NCBI RefSeq assembly: GCF_000002075.1
Contig: NW_004797295.1
Span: 366,993 to 430,992, forward strand
Length of the DNA: 64,000 bases
From: Aplysia californica
Lineage: Eukaryota > Mollusca > Gastropoda > Aplysiida > Aplysiidae
Reading direction: 5' to 3'
Shown here: piece by piece, positions 51,701 to 61,629 of the stretch
Numbering within the stretch: the stretch's first letter is position 1
Layout of the letters: each line of letters starts with the position of its first letter
Translations under genes and position numbers: made by a program
Notes under the pieces: model-generated
What the model was told of the DNA's origin: nothing
Database searches by the model: none
Seen by the model: only the letters and a program-made list of their open reading frames with translations

Positions 51701-54592
51701 TTGAACCATGCTGAAAAAGCAACTTCGAAGAGAAAGTACAGTCGAACCTGCCCCGACAGCCATCTCTATAAGACGGCCACCTGTACAAACGGCCACTTTC
51801 CATTTCCCCCCTAGCGTTTTTTCTATATAATTTAACTGTGTAAAATGGGCACCTGTCTAATGCGGCCGGGGCCACCATATTCTAACACACAACCCCTATA
51901 ACACCAAACAATAACTCCTGTCTTAGATGGCCACCTTAGTGACTCCATTACGTTTTGTTATAAATTATGCGTTGGCCCCTGGCGTTGTTGGCGAGCTGTC
52001 ACAATCCAATAACCTGTCGTTGTTGTTAGGTAGTCCCTCCAACTGATCATGTTGCGTAGGCCCCTCCCACTGTTGACCAATAGGTACCAATTTACAGGTT
52101 TGACTGTAGTTTTTCTTTTAAGATTGGTTACTGGAATGTTCTGAAAATGTAACATTTTCTGAAATGACATGACAACTAAACGATTACCAGATTCTAATAT
52201 AATTACATTTGTATGTTTGCTTGGATTTGAACCAACCTTCTACACATGTTTGAGCCATCATGTATAAATTTATCTTATACCCCAAGGCAACGATGGTACA
52301 GAATTCATTCCGCTGCTGTAGGATCACACTCGCAAGGAGCTCTACTAGCAACTTAAAAAATACTCTAGCATCAAGTATAAATATTCCTCACCTGGTATAC
52401 ATGAAAGCAACTGCCGCGAATTTCCATCATGAGGGGAATTTTCGTCATTGTACGCTAAACTCCCAATATTATCAGACACTGTTAACATCAATCTGTTTAT
52501 AAGAAATATATACATGAATAAAGAATATAGAACAAACATTAAAGTAGGGGGTGATTTTTAAAAAACTGTAAAACTTTTTTTCTAAATATCTCGCACAAAA
52601 TTTGTATTACAATGGTGTAATTCGGAACAGATATAATTCATTCAAAAGGAATTTGTTTGACATAAAATTTACAAAGAATAAATTTATTTTCGAAAACTGA
52701 AATCAAAGAAAACTTTGACATCAAAGAATTCCTTAAGGACACTTTAACCCTGGAAGCGCGCAGGCCCTGTATAAAGGGCATGAGCCGGGCTACCCGGGAA
52801 GCGCACAGGCCCTATATATAGGGCTGACCTACTTCAATTGGGAAGCGCGCAGGCCCCTATATAAAGGGCACAGACGCTGACCTTTTTCAAAGGAAAATTT
52901 CAGTATTCCTTACATGGAAAATGACGTAGTAAATTACAGGCCAAAGTTATAAATAGTGGAGGGCATAGACGCTGACCTTTTTCAATGGAAAATTTCAGTA
53001 TTCCTTATATGGAAAATGACGTAGTAAATTACAGGCCAAAGTTATAAATAGTGGAGAGTCTCTTGGCCGAGATATCGATCGATAAAGTGACGCGGTCCAG
53101 CTGAGGGACTACACGCTATGTGTTATCACTTGTTTCGCCATGCTGAAGTACTAATTGTTGAGTTTATCGTGTTTTGCGCTTTGTTTGTATTTATTTGATC
53201 GCTTATCATTTTAGAATGGCTCATTCTATCAGCTTTAAGAAAAGATATGGTTTTATATGCCTTTTATCATCTGTTGAGCCGTAAATGGTCATTTTTCAGT
53301 AGCAGATATACATCTCGGGTATCTCAGCTGATATCCCCCTGCCAAACCCCCATGTTTACAACTGATCGGCCATGGCGGCAGGGCATTTTTGGCGGGTTAC
53401 TTCCAGTGAAACGCTGAGCACTTCTAGGGTGAACATTATTTCAGTACCTTGTGCGAAACTTACGAAATGAATTAATGGTGAGGAAATGTTCAATACAAAA
53501 AGCTCTCTGATCTTTACTGATCTTAACTGTGATCTCAGCAGGCAAAGGAAACAAGAAAAACTATCTGAAAACTTCTGTTCACCTGTTAGACAGCTGTAGT
53601 TTGCCATATGATGCAATCGTTGGGATTTTTAGAGGTAAGCCAAAAGCAAACTAGTATGTCAAGCTACAAAAATGGGGACATAGCTGAAAATGGGTTGTTT
53701 TTTAACGCGTTATGTAGAGCAAAATTATTCGTTGGATTTATCAAAAATGAATATAAGGCAAATTCCTTTAGACTTCCAAATGTTGTGTACAAATTTGAGA
53801 TGCAAAACTTTAGTGTGGAGGAAAATTTATTTTTTTTTAAGTTGTACAGTGTTTCTTTGGATCACCCTGTATTTTTATGAACACAAAATAACAAGTTCTA
53901 GGAGGAACAAAATTTTGAGTTTCCAGTATGGATTAATTTTCACTGAGAAAACATGATGTTCTAGCAAAGTAAAAATTTGTATCAACAGTATCAGTAAAGA
54001 AAATGAGAACAGTTTCACTAACTTTTGAGCAACATTATGCTTGCCTAAACAAGCTCGAAGAGCAAGACATTCTGAAAAGAGTACTAAAATTTGCCAACCT
54101 AATGGAATGTACTGATCTTTAATAATAACAAAACATATTGTATTGACATCTTTTGAAACTTGTTGATTATGAAATAGTGACCCTCTGTCAAAGCTTTCTG
54201 GACACAAGGCAGCTAGGTCTAGAAGAAATACATTTTGCATTTCAGAATAGAAGTATGAAAGGATAGAAAGAGAGTGGAGAATGATGAGGCACACATTATT
54301 ACCCTCTTGGTGTCTCCATAAGAATAGCATTCTCTGGAATGAAAGATGAATTCAGCGTTATCTCTCCATCCTTTCCAATGGCTGACGCAGTGATATCAGT
54401 AGTGAGAGCAGGCACAGCAATTACTGGCTGGCCACAATCCTCAGAGGGTAGGGTTCCTATGATGCCATCAGCAGCTCCATTTACACCATCAGCAGTCAGG
54501 ACATGAAGTCCCACAACATCTGACGATTCCTCTTCATTGTGGTTCGTCAAAGACAGACCAGCTGAGGCCACGGTAAGCAAGTCATTGTCCAT
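42097..54592 (-). CDS. HMG20A/HMG20B-like HMG-box protein with U1-type zinc finger, complete, 12 coding exons
   Basis: Likely a chromatin protein of the HMG20 (iBRAF/BRAF35) family; vertebrate members associate with LSD1-CoREST repressor complexes. Exons in transcript order: 54592-54303, 52492-52392, 51340-51222, 50857-50723, 49345-49266, 47964-47841, 47497-47380, 46908-46853, 44828-44723, 44340-44137, 43057-42966, 42216-42097. The total is 1545 nt (514 aa) and all phases agree. An acidic, Ser/Thr-rich N-terminus (1-215) precedes a basic KRKGGWPKGKKRKK segment at 216, then an HMG box at about 236-305 (PRAPLTGYVLYAMDRRREIK). A C2H2 finger lies at 349-371 and a coiled coil at about 440-505. Human HMG20A is 347 aa and has GGWSKGRKRKK before its box. 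The first ATG is chosen as MDND; the splice acceptor lies 15 nt upstream, so the 5' UTR has at least one more exon. Confidence 0.88.
42461..42712. mobile_element. MITE with long terminal inverted repeats (HMG20-like intron 11)
   Basis: The left end CTGCCATAAGCTGACAAAAC and the right end, whose complement reads CTGTCGTACGCTGACAAAAC, are inverted copies followed by GCCTTTTTT. The element is about 250 bp and AT-rich. Fragments of the same family are at 13305-13440 and 33915-34060. The superfamily is undetermined. Confidence 0.75.
43278..43856. mobile_element. Possible piggyBac-type MITE (HMG20-like intron 10)
   Basis: The left end CCCCTTTGTTGCC and the complement of the right end, CCCCTGCATTGCC, resemble each other, and the flanks are CTAA and TTAA. 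Termini are short and one target copy is altered, so this is tentative. Confidence 0.42.
44723..44828 (-). CDS. HMG20-like gene exon 9: U1/matrin-type C2H2 zinc finger
   Basis: The exon encodes HCKVCDVYFSSLHNKREHMY followed by GRTH, giving C349-x2-C352-x12-H365-x5-H371. This is the spacing of U1/matrin-type C2H2 fingers, often linked to dsRNA or DNA binding. The exon is in phase with its neighbours and has consensus splice sites on both sides. I do not recall such a finger in vertebrate HMG20A or HMG20B. Confidence 0.85.
45538..46379 (+). mobile_element. Tigger/pogo transposon, internally deleted (HMG20-like intron 8)
   Basis: An 842-bp element between TA dinucleotides (45536-45537 and 46380-46381). 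Terminal inverted repeats are CAGTGAAAACCATATATAAC and the complement of the right end, CAGTGGAAACCTGATATAAC. A plus-strand decayed frame encodes a CENP-B-like helix-turn-helix region: FDTPQGSIDTVIKDREKIVA then YSNGKFAPDRKKMR and DQALLKWFKEARRK. The catalytic domain is missing. A (GA)n tract lies inside at 45709-45781. Confidence 0.88.
45709..45781. repeat. (GA)n microsatellite
   Basis: About 72 bp of uninterrupted GA repeats inside the Tigger element. Serine/leucine-rich open frames on the minus strand here are repeat artefacts. Confidence 0.95.
46593..46763 (-). mobile_element. Second tRNA-like SINE family, short copy
   Basis: Read on the minus strand it starts ACGGAGGTCTGGTGTAGCAA (A-box-like TGGTGTAGCAAACAGGGG), then has a B-box-like AAGTTAGATTC about 50 nt on, followed by about 100 nt of non-tRNA body. 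It is too degenerate and lacks the folding of a working tRNA. The body differs from the main SINE family. Confidence 0.5.
47380..49345 (-). CDS. HMG20-like gene exons 5-7: HMG box
   Basis: Three exons (49345-49266, 47964-47841, 47497-47380) encode the basic lead-in and the HMG box. Recognisable segments are GPRAPLTGYVLYAMDRRREI, HPEISFPEVTKILGQEWSSL and KYLAAAEADKKRYREELKAF. They align with human HMG20A at [40 protein letters not shown] and YLDEADRDKERYMKELEQYQ. This is the strongest evidence for the family assignment. Confidence 0.93.
48093..48595 (-). mobile_element. tRNA-derived SINE, full-length copy (HMG20-like intron 6)
   Basis: On the minus strand the A box TGGCCTAGAGGTTAAGG lies at 48591-48575 and the B box GGTTCGAATCC at 48549-48539, a better B-box match than the copy at 11531. 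The 3' body and the terminal GCGCCGTAAAAAAAA tail match the family. Middle and body orders are the same as in the plus-strand copy. Confidence 0.9.
48665..48753. repeat. (GACA)n microsatellite
   Basis: About 85 bp of nearly perfect ACAG tetranucleotide repeats next to the 5' end of the SINE in HMG20-like intron 6. Confidence 0.95.
49765..50110 (+). repeat. Dispersed repeat, copy B (HMG20-like intron 5)
   Basis: Partner of the repeat at 4985-5345, in the same orientation, with shared stretches spread over the whole length. Both copies lie in introns. Confidence 0.65.
50457..50500. repeat. (GGA)n microsatellite
   Basis: AGG/GGA triplets. The polyproline open frame read on the minus strand is a by-product of this repeat and lacks splice support. 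Confidence 0.9.
51739..52106. mobile_element. pogo/Tigger-like MITE (HMG20-like intron 2)
   Basis: A 368-bp element between TA dinucleotides (51737-51738 and 52107-52108). The left end is CAGTCGAACCTGCC and the complement of the right end is CAGTCAAACCTGTAAA. The left subterminal part (GGCCACTT, GCGTTTTTTCTATATAATTT) matches the right part of the element at 36213-37075, so both belong to one family. Confidence 0.8.
52746..53060. repeat. Nested tandem repeats with TTAACCCTGG start
   Basis: Three copies of a GGAAGCGCGCAGGCCC...TATAAAGGGC unit (about 52756, 52799 and 52840) are followed by two nearly identical copies of a unit of about 95 bp (about 52866-52960 and 52964-53057, each with GACGCTGACCTTTTTCAA and TACAGGCCAAAGTTATAAAT). 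The block begins with TTAACCCTGGAAGCGC, resembling piggyBac-type MITE ends. No matching right end was found. Confidence 0.75.
53061..54302. other. HMG20-like intron 1, rest: nothing recognised
   Basis: AT-rich intron with short open frames on both strands, none with recognisable homology or splice support. Confidence 0.4.
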
Positions 54593-55012
54593 AATAATGC
54601 AGCGGTCCTGCAAATGTAAAGAATTATTTGAAAATTACTCTGAAAACAAATCAAAGGATTCATAGATTAAAAAGAAAGTTCACACAATTTTCACTCACAA
54701 AAGTAGGGAAAACATGTATTGAATATCAAAATTATAATTGGAGAATATTATTGTCTCTGCAATGAACAACGTTTTATAGCGACGTTTTCAGATGGATTGG
54801 AAAACCGCACACTCACAAATACCACCCAAGACTAGGACTTAAGGGGAGACGTACACTCCCGGAAAAATTTTCTAAATGAATGACTTTTATTCACTTTCGT
54901 GTAATTGTGCAAAAAGTTCATAGGTAAATAGGATGTACTAAGGGTGAATTTGTTGATTTTTTCTGAAAAATGGGTCTCTGTGGTAGCCATCTTGGATTTT
55001 CAAACCAGTTTC

Positions 55013-55338
55013 TTTGTTGTTTTTTTGTTGTTGTTTTTTGGTAAGTGTTTTACGGCGCTCGCAACTGCATAAGGTCATATGAGCGCGCAGGACACACCAA
55101 ATACTTTTCGTTGGTAGGAAATTTTGAATTTTGCCCTGGTGGCGGCCGAAGCCTACTCTTATCGATTTTAGACCACCAAGGGATCTTTAACGAGCGCAAC
55201 TTGCACACGGGTCCTCCGAGTTTTTCCGCCCTTGTCCAAGAAGACTAGGTGTAGATCTTTCCTACCAGAAGATCAGGGGTGTGGCAGAAAGACAGCTGTA
55301 AGAAGGAGTCAAGGAGTAGCAGTAGAAAGGCTGTGTCC
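55013..55338 (-). mobile_element. SINE copy, 5' part missing
   Basis: Minus-strand copy of the main SINE family, with the tail at 55013-55040 (T/G-rich on the plus strand, i.e. AAC/A-rich tail) and the body up to the AGCCTTTCTACTGCTACTCC segment. It ends abruptly at about 55338, where LINE sequence starts, so the tRNA head is lacking. Confidence 0.82.
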
Positions 55339-56021
55339 TTAAAATGGCTGTATCTCACCCAATCAGGCCCTGCTGCACTATCCTTCGTTCCGCTTATTAC
55401 CTGCTTCACTTCCTGTATTGTGGCACCCTCTCCATACAGCACCTCTAGCACAGCAGTTTTCATAATTGCCTGGATGTTAGCATTCTCTTCCTTGTTGCCT
55501 TGGTGAGTCTGCTTGACGTATCTCTCAAGAAAAGCTCAGCCTTTTGCTTCATCTGTCTCCAGTAGCCTATCGTTCTCATCTTTAACAGACAGAGCCAACA
55601 TCAGTCTTTGTCTTTAATCCCTTCATTTTCTTGCACCATTTCCAGAACCTGTGAAGTGCGTTCTCTGATGACACGTCGGTCACATACTGCTCCCACCGTT
55701 CCCATTTGGCCTCATTTGCACTTTCCCTGAAAAGCTCCCGGTCTCTTTTCATCCGCTCTCTGGGAGTATTCTTCTCCTCGTCTGTTACCTTGTCTGACTT
55801 CCTCGCCCTATGTCATGCTCTTGTTTACCTTCTCTTCTGAAGCCGCAGCTCTTCAAGTACAGGATTCCAATAAGGCGGCTGAACAAAGTTGGATTTAGTT
55901 GCGCATGATGTCCAAGCCTTTCTCCTTATTTTTTGCAGCACAGTAGAGCCTCTAACTTTTCCATATCCGATTGTTTTTTTCATCTTGCATTTTTCATCCT
56001 TTCCCTTGTGGCAATTTATCT

Positions 56022-56850
56022 TTAGGCCCCGCGTCCACTGCGCTTTTTTGTCACTTGCAGGCCAAGCTCACAAGCAAATGAGCTTGTTTTTGTCAGTCAC
56101 TGACTGCCTTTGCCTGACTACGCAATTTTCCTGCATGCACGCTTTTTCGTCAGTCGTACAGGGGACTAAGAATGCCTCGATTCGACTCATTTTGGAAGGA
56201 AATTTGCATCTGTAAGTACATTTTTGCTTCTTCATTGTACTTTACATGATCAATAAAGTTGTATCTCATGATAATATGTTGTACAATAGCAGATTTGTGC
56301 TGAAAAGCAGCCCAAAAAAATGAAATTAAAGCACTTGACCTAGATCTAGATCATTTCGTTCCCGGGAGAGCTAAAAATAGGCCAGGTTAGACCTAGCTAG
56401 GGACGTGTCTAGATCTAGATCTACGTTCTCTAATGTTTAGTGCTTCCAATTTTCTGCCAATTTTTAGTTTTCTCCACACATTATCTGCCGGTCCACTAGA
56501 TCTAGGGCTAGAGTCCAGATCTACATCTCAATATATTATGTTGCTTTGCCTTTCCTGAAACAGTGCTGTATATGAAGCTTAATTTACCCTTCTCTGATGA
56601 AAGTTCTGATGGCCGAGTGAACAGCGTGTCTGCATTTGAAGGCAAACATTATTTTGTGAGCGTGGGTTCGAACCCCAGTCCCAGCTTTTTTATTTATTTT
56701 TTCTTCGTCTCATTGTCCCAACTTACCAACAATTTTTCCCGTAATTATAATTTATTGCTTTTTAGTTTTTTAAAGTGGTAAATAAATAAATAAATCGCTT
56801 GTGCTGTCTGTTGTTCTCGTAATCATAACACACTGGGCTAAAAATAGGTT
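56022..56850. mobile_element. Insertion within the LINE, containing tRNA-like and TAGATC sequences
   Basis: About 0.8 kb separates the endonuclease and linker pieces of the LINE on the minus strand. It starts near GGCCCCGCGTCCACTGCGC, a plausible DNA-transposon end, includes TAGATC repeats at about 56340-56530, and a tRNA-like segment at about 56600-56685. The borders are approximate and the element is not identified. Confidence 0.45.
56600..56685 (+). pseudogene. tRNA-like segment (tRNA pseudogene or SINE head)
   Basis: TGATGGCCGAGTGAACAGCG resembles the A-box region of Ser/Leu tRNAs, and GGGTTCGAACCCC is a strong B box and T arm about 45 nt later, followed by a T run that could end pol III transcription. 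The acceptor stem does not pair well by eye, so I call it a pseudogene or a SINE head rather than a working tRNA. Confidence 0.5.
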
Positions 56851-59118
56851 TAGCTGGTCTGACGTCGGGGGATGCGGATCTTTTTGAGTCGCTTCTACAC
56901 AATGCAAAAACTTCATACATTAGCCTGGCCTGGAAATGATCTTATTTTGGTGGACGCGTAGACTTATGGAACAAGGCAGATGATCGCTTCCATGGTCTGA
57001 CAGAGTCTACCATTTTGCAAGGACCTCCGAACCTGCTGTAATCAATGCCAAATCTATGTCGGAATCATCCTCTCCATTGCGCTGTGCGATCCTTGTTGTT
57101 TGTGTTCTGTTGGGGATGGAAAAGCTGCTCCTTATCAACGCCTTCTCCAGCACCTTTCCTTGAATGTTATCTTGTACATTTCCCCATGTCACACTCCTGG
57201 CGTTGAAGTCCCCAACGATCATCACCCTTTCACTCCGTTGGCAGAGCTCCTCCAGGAAGTCCCAACCTTTCTCTATCTTGGCACTGTTATTGCCCACATA
57301 GATGTTGACAAGTGCCCATTTCCTTTTCATCACCTCACACTCCATAATTTGGACCTCCTTGTCCTCCCTGTTGAACTGCTTGGCATCAATCAGTCTGTGT
57401 GTAACATCCTGTTTGACTCATATTAGTTGTCCATGATGGGTCTCACTATATATATATACATCCAAAATTGCCAGGATCTGTGTAAGTGGAGCAGGAAGAA
57501 TCGTAACCTTTGCAGATGATGTGATGGTCTACGGATAAGGTCGTGATAGGCTAGCGGTCAGGCGGATGCTACAGGACGGGCTGAGCAAGGTCGCAGATTG
57601 GTGTGAGGAATACAATGTGGCCATCAATCCAGACAAAGCACCAGTCATCTGGTGCTCACTCAACAACCGTATTGTGAAAGATCCTACCCCTCCAATTGTG
57701 TTTGACCACTTTCTCATAGACAGAGAGCATGAGTTGAAGTACCTGGGAATCACTCTGGACAGGACACTTTCTTTCCCAAAACATATTGACAATATTGCTG
57801 TCAGGGCTCAGAGTGGCATTAATGTAGTGAAGACCTTGGTTTCAGTGGGAATTCAATAGAGAGTTCTTTTTCTCCTAATGAAGCTGGTTGTTTTGTCAGT
57901 TATAGACTATGGCCTGGGCATCCTCTCCCTGTCCAAGACTCAGATAGACAGGTTGGAGAGAGTACAGAATGCAGCTATGAGGGCAGACTTGGGTTGCACA
58001 AAGGACACCCATGTTGTCAGTTTGAGATACATCCTAGACCTGGCCAGCATCAGAGTGAGGCATAAAACGTTGCACAGGCAAAGTTGTACTTGAATGTTTT
58101 GGGAGACCTGAGGCACCTTTTGCATGATAACCTAAGCAGCATCAAAGGAAATAGGATCAAACGGGGCAGCTCATGAATGGCAAAAGCTGAAGACTCTTTG
58201 AGGAAAGTTTGTGGCATCGATGAAATATGCAGTGGAAAGGACTGGTTTGAACTGAGTCCCGATTGCAGAGAAGCCTGGCCAACGTTCACATCACTATGGG
58301 TCGTGAAAGATGGGAATGTGCTGCTGTCATGAACGACAATGACATAGGACAGTTAATTGAGGAGCACTTTAAGCCAGAGGACCCAGTGATATCTACATGG
58401 ATGGGTCAGTCAGGAGGGGTGAGAGGAGTGGCTGGGGTTTTGTGGTGTACAGAGGGAACAAACGGGTTCATAGCATGTCAGGGGCCGTAGAAAGAACAAC
58501 TTCAAGCATGAAAATGGAGATTGAGACCGTAACAAGAGCGCTTGGCTGGCTTCAAAATACAAGACCAAGATCTACCCATCTCATTATTGTCACTGACTCC
58601 AAGAGCATCTTGTGAAGTGTTGAGAAAGGGCTGCTCTTCGAAGTGAATGGATGAACCCAGTTCAACACTCATCACTTAGAGCCATCACATGGATATTCTG
58701 TTCTGGGCACTCTGGAGTGAAGGGCAATGAGGAGGCTGATAGGGTGGCAGGCAGTGCCATGGTTGATGGTAAGGTGAAATTTGACAAAGGAGAAGCGTTG
58801 AAGACCCTGGAGGAAAAGTTGCGGGATGAAGAAGACAGGGAGACAGCAGAACACCATGCAATCACCAGGATACAGGAAATGGAGACGGAGAGGGAAGAAG
58901 GAAGAAAGGAACAATTATCTGGAAAGGAAAGACGTCGCCATAATCAAACAGCCATTGGAACAACTAGTATGGATACCTTGCAGACTTTGGTGCTGAGAGG
59001 AATTGAGCCCTTTTGGACCAGTCCGGTGTGCAATGACGTTGTTGCCAAGGACAGGTAAAACAGGTAAAACATGAAGCTACAACAGGTACCTAGCACACCT
59101 CTGTGATTGGCCCAAATA

Positions 59119-60860
59119 TCATCATCATCATCCAGTGCCAGATCTGCGACAGACATCGGCGATCATGGTTCTTCATTCATTCCTGTTACCCATTTGTTTA
59201 GGTTCCCTAAGTAGATTGTTCTGGGCCTACCTCTCCCTCGTTTGCCTTCAATTTTGTCAGTGAGAGCTAGATGTTCAAGACCCTTATTCAGGTGTCCCAA
59301 AAAACTGCATTTGTCGTTTCCTAATTGTTTTTTAAAACTGAGCGTCTCACGTGGGCTTCATAAAGCACTACCTCATTTGATTTTTTTTTCTTCCACGATA
59401 CTCTTGGCAGTCTCCTAAGAAACCACATTTTTATTGCTTCTATTTTATTTTCACTGTCTTTAGTGATTGTCTTGCATTCACAGCCATAGAAAGGTTGACC
59501 ATTCAGAACTTTCATTTTGGTGGTCATTGAGATGTTTCTATTTTTCAGGATTGGCCTCATTTTATTGAAACTAGCCTTAGTCATTGTAATTCTCCATTTT
59601 ATTTCTGTGGAACATTTGGCATTAGATGTTATCGTATTTATCCTAGATATTTAAACTGTTGAACTTGTTTGATTTTTTCGCTTTTGCTAATGAGATTGCA
59701 ACTAGGATTTGCTGCTTTTTGGGATATTACCATTCATTCTGTTTTCTTTACATTCAACAATAATCCTTTACGTTCACTTTCTGTTACAACATTATCTAGA
59801 AGCAATTGAAGAGCCTGCTATTAAAACTGTGTCATCTGCGTACCTGATGTTATTAATATTTTTTCGATTTACTTTAAGACCAGGACATTCTTCTATGTTT
59901 CTAAGGATTGTTTCACTGTACATGTTAAGAGGTCTGGTGACATTATAACACATCCTTGCTTCACTCCTCGCCTAATCTGCTTATATTCACTGTATTCTCC
60001 ATTAATTGGTTCAGCAGCATTTTGGTCCCAGTACAATTTCTGATAATTCTTAGATCTGTTCATTCTATGTCTAGCTTTTCCAGTAATTTAAATAGCTCAT
60101 CATGTCTAACTTAATCAAACGCCTTTGAATAATCTATGAAGCATAAATACAGATCTTTCTGTGCTTCGATACATCTTTCCATTAACATTGTTAAGATGAA
60201 TATAGCATTTCTGGTGCCTTTGTCAGGAACAAAGCCAAATTGCGTTTTATATCTCTGATCTTACACTTTTTCCCATTCTTCCCATTATTATTACTCGCAG
60301 CAATAGTTTTGTAAAATGACTCATTATAAGGCTAATTGTTCTATGCATATATTCACACTCAGTGGCACCTGGTGTTTTATGTAAAGTTTCTTTTAGTCAG
60401 AACACAACGTTTTATGTTCCTTGTGTAGGTTGTACTGTATCGTAAAGCGCTCAGAGCCTGTGTGCTTTAATCGGGGTTGAGTGCTATATGTCATTTATTA
60501 TTATTAAAGCTATAAAAACTGACTTCATCATATATCTTCTGGGATCTCATTGCTGTCATAAATAGCATTTAGGAACTTTGTTGTTGTTTCAGTTCCTAGT
60601 TCTCCAAGCGCGACATTCACTTCAACTGGAATATTATCAGGCCTTGCGGCTTTTCCTTGTTTCATTTTCCTAATGGCAGCTTGTACTTCTGCTTTCAGTA
60701 TTGGTGGTCCATTTATTTCATATATAGATGATGTATTTCCGCCATCTATTTATGTCGTCTTCCGGTGTTTCCTCCCAAAATTCTCTTGGGTTTCCCTCGC
60801 CAGTAACTGTTGATTAAAATTTGCCGCGTTTGGTTTTTTGGGTATTAATTTGTGTTATCT
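59119..60860 (-). mobile_element. LINE reverse transcriptase, minus strand, decayed
   Basis: Minus-strand pieces in order: AAIRKMKQGKAAGPDNIPVE near 60690, FGFVPDKGTRNAIFIL and CFIDYSKAFD near 60230-60130 (first catalytic Asp), YADDT near 59840 (catalytic pair), then the C-terminal SFNKMRPILKNRNISMTTKM and KMWFLRRLPRVSW near 59575-59400. The 3' end carries a GATGATGATGATGAT tail (59117-59132 complement). Internal stops and gaps make it inactive. It meets the preceding LINE tail to tail. The RTE or Jockey group is undecided. Confidence 0.75.
60400..60525. mobile_element. Short retroposon-like insertion inside the minus-strand LINE
   Basis: GTAAAGCGCTCAGAGCCTGT followed by GAGTGCTATATGTCATTTATTATTATTA resembles the 3' tail shared by many invertebrate and fish SINEs and LINEs (GTAAAGCGC...GCGCTATATAA with TTA repeats). 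It sits between two segments of the LINE coding region, so it inserted later. Confidence 0.55.
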
Positions 60861-60977
60861 TTTATAAACAATCTCAGCAATTCTCGTTCCGTAAATTTAC
60901 CTCCTTCTCAAAGTTGTACACACAAACACACAAAGCGCGTGTGCTCACACACACACAAACAGCCCAAGCAGTCGGCG

Positions 60978-61035
60978 ATGAAACCTAGTAACACAGCCCA
61001 TCGCGCCCTTAGCGGGAAAAAGCGGGCCCGCCAAG
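60978..61035 (+). CDS. Possible first coding exon of an unknown plus-strand gene
   Basis: ATG-initiated 58-nt stretch encoding MKPSNTAHRALSGKKRARQ, followed by a GTGAGA donor. It is CpG- and GC-rich compared with its surroundings and very basic, like the start of a nuclear or nucleolar protein. No downstream exon was identified within the window, so this stays a candidate. Confidence 0.25.
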
Positions 61036-61221
61036 GTGAGATCTAGTCAACTGGCGAGGGAAGCCTTGGAAGATGATAAAAATAGAAGGCAGACATACGT
61101 TCACCTATATTTGGGACAACCACAGAGGTGCGCTAGGTGCTCACCGTAGCTTTATGTGTGGTTAGCCACTTGGCTGACAAGTGGTTTGGCCCAAAATTTG
61201 GGGGTGCAAGCTAACCCAGTT

Positions 61222-61222
<1 letters not shown>

Positions 61223-61256
<34 letters not shown>
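61223..61256. repeat. (GA)n microsatellite
   Basis: About 32 bp of GA repeats followed by an imperfect GGAGAGAG tract. Confidence 0.95.
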
Positions 61257-61258
<2 letters not shown>

Positions 61259-61390
61259 AGGAGAGAGAGGGGTGACTGCTCGGTTGAAATAATTATGACA
61301 TTGTTCTTTTCTTCCAATTGTCTTATTCATTCCTCCAACTCCAAAACAGAGGAAAACGAGCGTTCATCGAAGACATCCCCAATCTTCATT

Positions 61391-61420
61391 TAGATCTAGA
61401 TCTAGATCTAGATCTAGGCC
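61391..61420. repeat. TAGATC hexamer repeat
   Basis: Tandem TAGATC run of the kind seen at 620-1230, here in the right flank. Smaller clusters follow at about 63575-63605 and 63683-63790. Confidence 0.85.
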
Positions 61421-61629
61421 TCGAAACTAGATCTTATATGAGCAATTGCCAAAACGTGAGACTCTCTTGAGACTCAGTGGTGCAAAAAAAATTTTCTTAC
61501 CAATTTGACTCTCTTTTCTGTCAGTCACAGATTGACATTTAGTGCTCATATTCCTAGAGTATCAGAGCAAGGAGACGTACGGTTTTGGAGATATGGGTCT
61601 ATTGGTTTGGCAACTACTGTATTTCTTGT

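Larger units (their letters stand above)
55340..59118 (+). mobile_element. RNase H-bearing LINE (I/ingi-like), twin-primed structure
   Basis: The left part is inverted. On the minus strand, 57420 down to about 56860 encodes the apurinic-type endonuclease (VNIYV, then GDFNARSVTWG and DSDIDLAL), and about 56020-55340 encodes the linker and start of the reverse transcriptase (EVKQVISGTKDSAAGPDWVR). From about 57470 the plus strand carries the C-terminal reverse transcriptase (RIVTFADDVMVYG) and an RNase H domain with MDGS near 58397, MEIETVTRALGW, VTDSKSI and GHSGVKGNEEADRVAG near 58695-58757. Central reverse transcriptase is absent at the junction. This order is what twin priming gives. Stops and frameshifts show it is dead. 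Confidence 0.78.
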
